Source of the DNA: Brotaphodocola sp003480315
Lineage (GTDB): Bacteria; Bacillota; Clostridia; Lachnospirales; Lachnospiraceae
Strand: one strand, 5' to 3'
NCBI RefSeq assembly: GCF_964246085.1
Contig: NZ_CAXTPD010000008.1
Length of the DNA: 64,000 nt
Shown: positions 8,471 to 15,756 of the stretch, one piece after another
How positions within the stretch are numbered: position 1 is the stretch's first letter
Layout: each line of letters starts with the position of its first letter
The notes under the pieces: generated by a model
What the model was told of the DNA's origin: nothing
Seen by the model: only the letters and a program-made list of their open reading frames with translations
Database searches by the model: none
Position numbers and translations under genes: made by a program

Positions 8471-10648
8471 ATGAAGTGCAGCAAGATTCTTTCTCCGATG
8501 ACAGGAGAGGCTGTGGGACTTGGCGAGGTTCCGGATCCGGTATTTTCCCAGAAAATTGTTGGGGATGGCATGGCAGTGATCCCGTCCGAGGGAAAACTGC
8601 TCAGTCCGGTGGACGGCGAGATCATTTCCGTGGCGGACACAAAGCATGCGTATGGCCTGCGTACGGCAGAAGGCCTGGAGCTTTTGATCCATGTGGGTCT
8701 GGAGACGGTACATTTAAATGGGGAATGCTTTCAGGTTTTTGTAAAGCCAGGTGACAAGGTCAAGGCCGGGGACCTTCTGGCCGAGGTGGATCTGGCTTAT
8801 TTAAAGGAACGCGGGATCAATCCGATCACACCGGTTCTGGTATGCGGCGGTTTTCAGGTGCAGGAGTTAAACGCTGCAGCAGGTCCGGTTCAGGCCGGTA
8901 AAACGGTACTGATGGAGCTGTCAGAGGTCACAGAGGCGACCGCAGACAACACAGAAAAAGCAGCGGTGGGCGCTGATGGGAAGTCGGACAAAAAGCCGCA
9001 TATGAATTTTAACTTTGATTTTCTTCAGAAGCTTGGCAAGGTGCTGATGACGGTCATTGCGGTCATGCCGGCAGCAGGTCTTATGATCAGTCTTGGAAAG
9101 CTGGTTCAGATGGCGGGAGCAGATATGTCTGTGCTGATGACGGTTGGCAGTACGATGGAGAATATCGGCTGGGCCGTGATCAATAATCTTCATATTCTGT
9201 TTGCGGTAGCAATTGGCGGTTCCTGGGCCAAGGAACGGGCAGGCGGCGCGTTCGCGGCAATCATCACCTTTATCCTGATCAACCAGATCACCGGTTCCAT
9301 TTTCGGGGTGACCTCAGCCATGCTCAGTGATCCGGAGGCCGTGACCCACACATTGTTTGGTCAGGAAATCCTGGTAAATGGATATTTTACCTCTGTACTT
9401 GGCGCTCCGGCTCTGAATATGGGTGTGTTTGTGGGAATCATTTCCGGTTTTGCCGGAGGTGTGATCTATAACCGTTATTATAATTTCCGAAAGCTGCCGG
9501 ATGCCCTGGCATTCTTTAACGGTAAACGGTTTGTTCCGATGGTCTGCATTGCCTGGTCTGTGATCATTTCCCTGATCCTGGCACTGGTATGGCCGGTTGT
9601 ACAGTCCGGAATCAATGCCTTTGGTGTGTGGATCGCGAATTCTTCCTCCACATCTCCGATCCTGGCACCATTCATCTACGGAGCGCTGGAGCGTCTGCTG
9701 CTGCCATTTGGTCTGCATCATATGCTGACCATTCCGATGAACTATACCTCCTTTGGCGGCACCTACACCATTGCTACCGGTGTGAACGCAGGAAGCCAGG
9801 TATTTGGCCAGGATCCGCTGTGGCTGGCATGGGCAACTGACCTGATCAACTTTAAGAATGCTGGTGATATGGATGCCTATACGCAGCTTCTTACCACGGT
9901 AACACCGGCCCGGTTCAAGGTAGGTCAGATGATCGGAGCTACAGGACTGCTGCTTGGTATTGCTCTGGCCATGTACCGTCGTGTTGATGCCGACAAGCGT
10001 CATAATTACCGTTCCATGTTTGTTTCGACTGTTCTGGCCGTGTTCCTGACCGGTGTAACGGAACCGCTGGAGTTTATGTTTATGTTCTGCGCACTGCCGC
10101 TCTACGTGGTTTACGCCGTACTGCAGGGCTGTGCCTTTGCCATGGCCGGTGTGATCCACCTGCGTCTCCATTCCTTTGGAAACCTGGAATTCATTACCCG
10201 TATTCCGATGTCCTTAAAAGCAGGTCTGGGCGGTGATCTCATCAACTTTGTGATCTGCGTGGTGGTATTTTTCATAATCGGCTATGTGGTTGCGTATGCC
10301 ATGATCGGAAAATTCCGTTTTGCAACTCCGGGACGCCTTGGCAATTATACTGATGAGACAGCGCCGGAGGATGGAGCACAGATAACAGAACACAGTGCAG
10401 CAGGAAGGAATGGAAACAGCCAGGCAGAACGCATCATCGCGCTGCTTGGGGGAAGAGAGAATATTGTGCTGGTAGATGCCTGCATGACCCGCCTTCGCGT
10501 TACGGTTAAAGATATTTCCAAAGTGGCAGAGCTTCCGGAGTGGAAATCAGAAGGCGCGCTGGGACTGATCAAAAAAGATCAGGGAATCCAGGCTGTTTAC
10601 GGCCCGAAGGCTGATGTGCTGAAATCCGATATCAACGATATCCTGTAA
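8471..10648 (+). CDS. PTS transporter IIA-IIC-IIB, glucose/maltose family
   Basis: A 725-residue phosphotransferase permease that imports and phosphorylates a sugar. Residues 1-155 are a Crr-like IIA domain (ILSPMTGEAVGLGEVPDPVF, then LLIHVGLETVHLNG) with phospho-acceptor His at about 74. Residues about 180-620 are the IIC membrane domain (LPFGLHHMLTIPMNYT, GVTEPLEFMFMFCALPL). Residues about 640-725 are the IIB domain with Cys about 671 (LVDACMTRLRVTVKD). The IIA-IIC-IIB order is a circular permutation of the common IICBA. The ATG at 8471 has GAGGGGGAT upstream. A MapP-like phosphatase and MalQ follow in the operon, which makes maltose or a maltodextrin the likely substrate. Trehalose or glucose cannot be excluded. 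Confidence 0.9.
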   Translation: MKCSKILSPMTGEAVGLGEVPDPVFSQKIVGDGMAVIPSEGKLLSPVDGEIISVADTKHAYGLRTAEGLELLIHVGLETVHLNGECFQVFVKPGDKVKAGDLLAEVDLAYLKERGINPITPVLVCGGFQVQELNAAAGPVQAGKTVLMELSEVTEATADNTEKAAVGADGKSDKKPHMNFNFDFLQKLGKVLMTVIAVMPAAGLMISLGKLVQMAGADMSVLMTVGSTMENIGWAVINNLHILFAVAIGGSWAKERAGGAFAAIITFILINQITGSIFGVTSAMLSDPEAVTHTLFGQEILVNGYFTSVLGAPALNMGVFVGIISGFAGGVIYNRYYNFRKLPDALAFFNGKRFVPMVCIAWSVIISLILALVWPVVQSGINAFGVWIANSSSTSPILAPFIYGALERLLLPFGLHHMLTIPMNYTSFGGTYTIATGVNAGSQVFGQDPLWLAWATDLINFKNAGDMDAYTQLLTTVTPARFKVGQMIGATGLLLGIALAMYRRVDADKRHNYRSMFVSTVLAVFLTGVTEPLEFMFMFCALPLYVVYAVLQGCAFAMAGVIHLRLHSFGNLEFITRIPMSLKAGLGGDLINFVICVVVFFIIGYVVAYAMIGKFRFATPGRLGNYTDETAPEDGAQITEHSAAGRNGNSQAERIIALLGGRENIVLVDACMTRLRVTVKDISKVAELPEWKSEGALGLIKKDQGIQAVYGPKADVLKSDINDIL

Positions 10649-10705
10649 TAAAACAGCTGCAGACGATCCATGGAAATCCTGTGCGGCAGAAAAAGGGGAC
10701 AGAAC

Positions 10706-11554
10706 ATGAAACTGATCACATTGAATACACATAGTCTCATTGAGGAACATTACGAGGAAAAACTGCATGCATTTGCAGAGATGGTCCGGAAAGAAAAACC
10801 GGATATTCTGGCCCTGCAGGAGGTAAATCAGCTGGCTTGTGAGGAAATCTGGCCGGATGAGGAGCTGCCGGGATTTGTGCGCTGTCGTGGCTTTTCTCTT
10901 CCCGTGCGGAGAGGAAATCATGCGGGAAGGCTTGCAGAGCTTTTAAGGGATTCCGGGCTTTCCTATTCCTGGACCTGGATCTCGGCAAAGCTGGGCTATG
11001 ACCGTTACGATGAAGGCATGGCTGTCTTCAGCTTATCGCCCATCGCGGATACGGACCAGCTTCAGATTAGCCGTTCCTCTGACTATCATTACTGGAAGAC
11101 CAGAAAGACGCTTGGCATCTCTACGGAGGCAGATCCGGATATCTGGTTTTACACCGTTCATATGGGATGGTGGGATGATGTAGAAGATCCGTTCACAGGA
11201 CAGTGGGAGCAGCTAAACCGCTGCCTGCTGGAAAAGGGCAGGCTGGAACGCGGGAAAAATGTCTGGCTTCTGGGAGATTTTAACAGCCCGTCTGCGGTGT
11301 CCGGTGAGGGATATGACTGCATCAGAAAGACCGGATGGCTGGACAGCTATTTACTGGCAGAAAAGAAGGATGACGGCGCGACCGTGGATCATGTGATCGA
11401 TGGCTGGAGAGATAAGATGACAGAGGGGGAGAGCTGCCGTCTGGATTATATTTTCAGCCGGAATCCGGTCCGGATCCGTTCCAGCAGAGTGATCTGCAAC
11501 GGAACGCTGTATCCGGTGGTATCCGATCATTTTGGTGTTATGATAAAACAATAA
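10706..11554 (+). CDS. Endonuclease/exonuclease/phosphatase family protein, MapP-like
   Basis: This 282-residue protein has the EEP fold motifs in order: KLITLNTHSL (Asn metal site), KPDILALQEVNQ (Glu), FYTVHMGWWD (catalytic-type His), VWLLGDFNSPS (Asp and Asn) and YPVVSDHFGVMI (terminal Asp-His). In Enterococcus faecalis the maltose 6'-phosphate phosphatase MapP belongs to this superfamily and dephosphorylates maltose phosphate made by a PTS. The position here, between a PTS permease and MalQ, fits that role. A strong site (AAAGGGGAC) precedes the ATG at 10706, and the gene follows the permease by 57 bases. It lacks a signal peptide, so it acts in the cytoplasm, as required. Assignment as MapP is inference from fold and context. 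Confidence 0.7.
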   Translation: MKLITLNTHSLIEEHYEEKLHAFAEMVRKEKPDILALQEVNQLACEEIWPDEELPGFVRCRGFSLPVRRGNHAGRLAELLRDSGLSYSWTWISAKLGYDRYDEGMAVFSLSPIADTDQLQISRSSDYHYWKTRKTLGISTEADPDIWFYTVHMGWWDDVEDPFTGQWEQLNRCLLEKGRLERGKNVWLLGDFNSPSAVSGEGYDCIRKTGWLDSYLLAEKKDDGATVDHVIDGWRDKMTEGESCRLDYIFSRNPVRIRSSRVICNGTLYPVVSDHFGVMIKQ

Positions 11555-11569
11555 GGGAGTATTGAACAT

Positions 11570-13072
11570 ATGAACAGATCAGCAGGAATTTTACTGCCGC
11601 TCAGCAGTCTGCCGTCCAAATACGGCATCGGATGTTTTTCGAAAAGTGCTTATGAATTTGTGGACTGGCTGAAGGAGGCCGGACAGAGCTACTGGCAGAT
11701 CCTTCCGCTGGGACCAACCAGCTACGGAGATTCTCCGTATCAGTCTTTCTCAACGTTTGCGGGAAATCCCTACTTTATCAGTCTGGAAGCACTGATCGAG
11801 GAAGGTGTTCTGACCGAAGAAGAATGCGATGCCGTAGATTTTGGCAGGAAAGAACGGGATATCGACTATGAAAAGCTTTATCTTGGCCGTTATCCGCTGC
11901 TTCGGAAAGCTTATGAGCGCAGCTGTATCCACGAAAATCAGGATTACCGGAACTTTGTTGCCGAAAATAGCTGGTGGCTTTCGGATTATGCTCTTTTCAT
12001 GGCAGTTAAGGACCGTTTTGACGGGGCAGCGTGGACCAGGTGGGCGGAAGATATCCGACTGCGCTGGGGCAATGCCATGGATTATTACCGCAGGGAGCTG
12101 TACTTCGATATTGAATTCCAGCAGTATCTGCAGTATCAGTTTTACCGCCAGTGGAACCAGCTGAAAACCTATGCCAATGAGCGTGGGATCCAGCTGATCG
12201 GAGATATTCCGATCTATGTATCCATGGACAGCGCAGATGCCTGGGCGCACCCGGAGCTGTTTCAGTTAGACGGAGACAATGTGCCGCTTGCAGTAGCCGG
12301 CTGTCCGCCGGATGGTTTCTCCGCAGACGGGCAGCTCTGGGGAAATCCGCTGTACCGCTGGAATTATCACCGCGAGACCGGATATCAGTGGTGGATCTCA
12401 AGACTGGCCCATTGTTTCCGGCTTTACGATGTCGTGCGCATCGATCATTTCCGCGGCTTTGACGAGTATTATTCCATTCCTTACGGTGAAAATTCTGCCG
12501 TGAACGGACACTGGGAAAAGGGACCGGGCATTGACCTGTTCCGGAAAGTGGAGCAGGCTCTTGGCTGGAAGCAGGTCATTGCCGAGGATCTTGGGTATGT
12601 GACGGATTCGGTGCGCCGTCTGGTGCAGGAAAGCGGTTTTCCGGGCATGAAGGTGCTGGAATTTGCGTTTGATTCCAGGGATTCCGGCTGTGCCAACGAC
12701 TATCTGCCGCACAACTATACAGAAAATTCCGTAGCCTATACGGGAACTCATGACAATGAGACCCTGGCCGGCTGGTGGAAGAGTATTACTCCGGAAGAAC
12801 AGAAGATGGTACGGGATTATCTCTGCGACCAGTATACTCCGCAGTCAAAGCTTGGAAAATCCCTGATCAGCCTGATTCTCCGCAGCAGGTCAGCTCTCTG
12901 TGTGATCCCGATGCAGGATTATATGGGGCTGGACAACCGGAGCCGGATCAACAAGCCCTCCACGGTGGGAACCAACTGGAAATGGCGTCTGGCGGAGTCT
13001 GACCTGACAGAAGGCTTAAAGCAGGAAATCCGCAGCATGACCCTGCGCTATGGTCGGATGAACTGGTCCTGA
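11570..13072 (+). CDS. malQ: 4-alpha-glucanotransferase (amylomaltase)
   Basis: A complete 500-residue GH77 enzyme. It transfers glucan chains between maltodextrins and releases glucose, so free maltose can enter metabolism. The N-terminus RSAGILLPLSSLPSKYGIG and the LPLGPTSYGDSPYQ segment are family-specific. The catalytic set is visible: nucleophile Asp292 in VVRIDHFRGF, acid/base Glu339 in VIAEDLGYV and transition-state Asp395 in GTHDNETLAGW. It sits 15 bases after the MapP-like gene and is the last gene of the PTS operon. The pathway reading is: PTS gives maltose phosphate, the phosphatase gives maltose, MalQ gives glucose plus longer dextrins. No dextrin phosphorylase lies in the window. 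Confidence 0.96.
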   Translation: MNRSAGILLPLSSLPSKYGIGCFSKSAYEFVDWLKEAGQSYWQILPLGPTSYGDSPYQSFSTFAGNPYFISLEALIEEGVLTEEECDAVDFGRKERDIDYEKLYLGRYPLLRKAYERSCIHENQDYRNFVAENSWWLSDYALFMAVKDRFDGAAWTRWAEDIRLRWGNAMDYYRRELYFDIEFQQYLQYQFYRQWNQLKTYANERGIQLIGDIPIYVSMDSADAWAHPELFQLDGDNVPLAVAGCPPDGFSADGQLWGNPLYRWNYHRETGYQWWISRLAHCFRLYDVVRIDHFRGFDEYYSIPYGENSAVNGHWEKGPGIDLFRKVEQALGWKQVIAEDLGYVTDSVRRLVQESGFPGMKVLEFAFDSRDSGCANDYLPHNYTENSVAYTGTHDNETLAGWWKSITPEEQKMVRDYLCDQYTPQSKLGKSLISLILRSRSALCVIPMQDYMGLDNRSRINKPSTVGTNWKWRLAESDLTEGLKQEIRSMTLRYGRMNWS

Positions 13073-13120
13073 TTCCGTGCGCCGGACAAAAAACAGTGAA
13101 TGCCGGACGGAAAACATTGG

Positions 13121-13149
13121 TTGAAAAAGAGGGGAAAAGCCTGTATAAT
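13121..13149 (+). promoter_or_regulatory. Promoter of the SseB-like gene
   Basis: TTGAAA (13121-13126) and TATAAT (13144-13149) are spaced by 17 bases, 95 bases before the start at 13245. Confidence 0.7.
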
Positions 13150-13244
13150 TAGGTGCAGACCGTGAAGCAGCAGGAAAGAGGTTCACGGGAAAAGACAGGC
13201 GGATCGCAGAAACGACCATGTGAAACCGCAGACAGGAGCATATC

Positions 13245-14102
13245 ATGAGTGAAGGAAAAGACAGACTGCTGGCGCAGATGAAAGATGCAGAGGGCGCAGT
13301 ATATGTGCTGATATCTGGATTTACAAAGGAACCGTATGTGGAATGTGATAAAGAAACCTATGATGATAAAGTGTTTGTATATATGGAGGAAGAGGCTGCC
13401 AAGGCTAAGGCAGAGGCACTGAAGGAAGAGAAGATTCCGGTTGGAGCAGCAAAGATTCTTTCCGGCCATATGCTGTTGTTCTTTACCAACCTTTATACTA
13501 TGGGAGTCAATGCACTGGAAATCCATTATGAGGATAAGGTGGATCTGATCCAGATTGATGAATTCGCAAAGCGCAGAGAAGATCCGCAGCTGGAAGAAGG
13601 CAAGCAGTGGATCGAAAATCCGCAGCTTCATCTGACAGCCCTGTATTTTGCGCAGGAAGTGCGCAGATCGAAAGAGGTTCAGGATGAGAAGCGCATGGCG
13701 CAGCTCCAGGAGGAGATGGCCGCCGATTTTATGAAGAGCAGATTTATCTTTGCGCTTCAGCAGGATGGCAAGGGAACTCCGTTGGTTAAGCTGAATACAG
13801 GAGACAAATATCAGCTGGTATTCACTGATGCAGTGGAATTCAGCCGGTTCAACCGTAATAAGGCATTTAAGCCGGTCATTGTAGATGCGGCACAGCTGCC
13901 GAAGGTACTGGACAGAGAGGCAAAGGGCGTGGTGCTCAACATTATGGGTGTGAACCTTCCGCTTGCGGTAAACCGTCCGGCTCCGGCTCCGCAGGATCCG
14001 GCAGCAAGAGCACAGGCAGCCGCAGACCAGGCTATTGCGGCCGCAGCATCCGCAGCTCTTCAGCGGCAGGCAGCAGAAAAGAAAAACAGCGAAGAAGCAT
14101 AA
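13245..14102 (+). CDS. SseB family protein
   Basis: The 285-residue cytoplasmic protein carries an SseB N-terminal-type domain in its second half (SRFIFALQQDGKGTPLVKLN, YQLVFTDAVEFSRFN, then VLDREAKGVVLNIMGVNLPL). A related but weaker copy occupies the first half (AVYVLISGFTKEPYVECDKE, FTNLYTMGVNALEIHYED), so the protein may be an internal duplication. The last 45 residues are Ala/Gln/Pro-rich and probably disordered. SseB domains occur in many Bacillota proteins without a known enzymatic role. It has its own promoter and terminator, so it is monocistronic. CAGGAG precedes the ATG. Confidence 0.75.
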   Translation: MSEGKDRLLAQMKDAEGAVYVLISGFTKEPYVECDKETYDDKVFVYMEEEAAKAKAEALKEEKIPVGAAKILSGHMLLFFTNLYTMGVNALEIHYEDKVDLIQIDEFAKRREDPQLEEGKQWIENPQLHLTALYFAQEVRRSKEVQDEKRMAQLQEEMAADFMKSRFIFALQQDGKGTPLVKLNTGDKYQLVFTDAVEFSRFNRNKAFKPVIVDAAQLPKVLDREAKGVVLNIMGVNLPLAVNRPAPAPQDPAARAQAAADQAIAAAASAALQRQAAEKKNSEEA

Positions 14103-14129
14103 GGTTTGCTTTTTTACTAAAAACGTAAG

Positions 14130-14165
14130 AAAACCGTCAGGCGCATGCGCTTGACGGTTTTTCTG
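14130..14165 (+). terminator. Rho-independent terminator after the SseB-like gene
   Basis: AAAACCGTCA (14130-14139) pairs with TGACGGTTTT (14152-14161) and ends in TTTTT. An inner GCGCATGCGC palindrome caps the stem. Confidence 0.9.
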
Positions 14166-14273
14166 ACTGCCTCTATAATGGGAGTTACGATTGCTGTGAA
14201 AACGGATTTTGCCGGCCTGAATGAGGCTGGCGCAATGGAAGATACGCAGAATGCGTGTCAGGAGGATGAAATT

Positions 14274-15677
14274 ATGAAAAAAAGCTGGAGACGGAATGTG
14301 AAACGTATGGTGCTTGCCGCAGGCTTTACGCTTGCCCTGTCCTGCACAGCCTATGCAGATGAAACAACCTTTGTGGCCGGAACGTCGGTAAACGGGCTTG
14401 GCATCAGCAATATGACGGTAGAGCAGGCCACTCAGCATATTGCAGATTTTTACGCCAGTGATTATAAGCTTACCATAAAGGAAAAAGGCGGAAAAACAGA
14501 AGTGATCTCCGGACCGGAGATCGGGTATTCCGTGGGTCTGCCGGAGGGCTGCCTGCAGCAGATCCTGGATCAGCAGAATGCATCCGGACGGATTTCCGGA
14601 CCGGATGCGGACAATAAGCACCGAGCGGACATGACCGGCAGTTTTGACAGCGCGGCGCTGGATGCAAAGATCGGAAGTCTGAATGCGATTGGCGGAAGCA
14701 GTATTGTCACAACGGCAGATGCCTATGTTTCCGGTTATCAGGAAGGCCAGCCCTTTACCATTGTTCCGGAAGTGCAGGGAAATAACGTAGACCGGGAAAA
14801 GACCGCGCAGGTGATCCGGGATGCGGCAGCAAGAGGAGAGAGTGAGGTGGATCTTGAAGCAGCCGGCTGTTATTACACGCCGTCTGTGACAAAAGATGAT
14901 GAAACCTTAAAAAATCTTTGCGATACCATGAACCGGTGCCGCGAGATGACGGTTACATACACCTTTGGCGAGCAGAGCGAGGTACTGGATCCTGCAACCA
15001 TCTGCTCCTGGATCACAGGAAGCGCAGAAGGGCAGATCCAGCTGAATATGGATCAGGTGAATGCCTATGTACAGACTCTGGCATCGAAGTACGATACGGC
15101 CGGAACTGCACGTACCTTTCACACCGCTACTGGACGGGATGTCAGCGTGACAGGCCCGTTTGGCTGGAAGATTGACCAGGCAGGAGAGGCGCAGGCCCTT
15201 GCAGATGTAATCCGTGCCGCCCAGTCTCAGAGCCGGGAACCTGTCTATGCTTCCAGGGCAGTGGACCGCAGTGCGGCAGAGTGGGGCAGTACCTATGTGG
15301 AGACAGATCTTACCGCGCAGCATGTCTATATGATAAAGGATGGCGCCGTAGTCTGGGATGCGCCTTGTGTGACTGGAAATGTCTCCAAGAATTACACAAC
15401 GCCGCCGGGACTTTACAGCCTTACCTACAAGCAGCGTGACCGCATCCTGCGCGGGCAGAAGAAGGCAGACGGCAAGTATGAATATGAAACGCCGGTATCG
15501 TACTGGATGCCGTTCAATGGCGGAATCGGTTTTCACGATGCAAACTGGCGCAGTAAGTTTGGCGGAGCGATTTATCAGACCAGCGGAAGCCATGGCTGTG
15601 TCAATCTGCCGCCGGCCAAGGCAGCAGCCCTTTATGACCTGGTGTACACAGGGATTCCGGTAATCTGCTATAACTAA
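14274..15677 (+). CDS. L,D-transpeptidase with peptidoglycan-binding domain
   Basis: A 467-residue exported enzyme that would make 3-3 cross-links in peptidoglycan. Residues 1-29 are a Sec signal (MKKSWRRNVKRMVLAAGF, cleavage near AYADE). A pair of PG-binding-4 type modules follows (SVNGLGISNMTVEQATQHIA, then a second near CREMTVTYTFGEQSEVLDP). The C-terminal YkuD catalytic domain begins at VETDLTAQHVYMIKDG and contains GGIGFHDANW and the active-site motif GSHGCVNLPP. The ATG at 14274 has AGGAGG 7 bases upstream; an ORF extension upstream would run through a terminator and is not credible. It is followed by a larger paralogue, and a hairpin at 15690 lies between them. Confidence 0.93.
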   Translation: MKKSWRRNVKRMVLAAGFTLALSCTAYADETTFVAGTSVNGLGISNMTVEQATQHIADFYASDYKLTIKEKGGKTEVISGPEIGYSVGLPEGCLQQILDQQNASGRISGPDADNKHRADMTGSFDSAALDAKIGSLNAIGGSSIVTTADAYVSGYQEGQPFTIVPEVQGNNVDREKTAQVIRDAAARGESEVDLEAAGCYYTPSVTKDDETLKNLCDTMNRCREMTVTYTFGEQSEVLDPATICSWITGSAEGQIQLNMDQVNAYVQTLASKYDTAGTARTFHTATGRDVSVTGPFGWKIDQAGEAQALADVIRAAQSQSREPVYASRAVDRSAAEWGSTYVETDLTAQHVYMIKDGAVVWDAPCVTGNVSKNYTTPPGLYSLTYKQRDRILRGQKKADGKYEYETPVSYWMPFNGGIGFHDANWRSKFGGAIYQTSGSHGCVNLPPAKAAALYDLVYTGIPVICYN

Positions 15678-15689
15678 GCAGAAACAGCA

Positions 15690-15719
15690 GCCATCCGGCA
15701 GATGAAACGGCCGGATGGC
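15690..15719 (+). other. Intergenic hairpin between the two L,D-transpeptidase genes
   Basis: GCCATCCGGC (15690-15699) and GCCGGATGGC (15710-15719) form a perfect 10-bp stem. There is no T-run, so it is more likely an RNA-processing or partial attenuation element than a full terminator. Confidence 0.5.
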
Positions 15720-15756
15720 ACTAAGTGATATGATAGATAAAAGGAAAAGGAAGGAT

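Noticed and set aside
9314..10171. A 285-codon minus-strand open frame
   Set aside because: It is antisense to the PTS IIC domain and has a His/Gln/Gly-rich composition typical of a shadow frame.
10679..10705. Earlier starts for the MapP-like gene
   Set aside because: They lack ribosome binding sites, whereas ATG 10706 follows AAAGGGGAC and begins the conserved strand of the fold.
13149..14621. A 490-codon open frame on the minus strand
   Set aside because: It lies antisense to the SseB-like gene and the first L,D-transpeptidase, crosses their terminator, has a Cys/His/Leu-rich shadow composition and no ribosome binding site.
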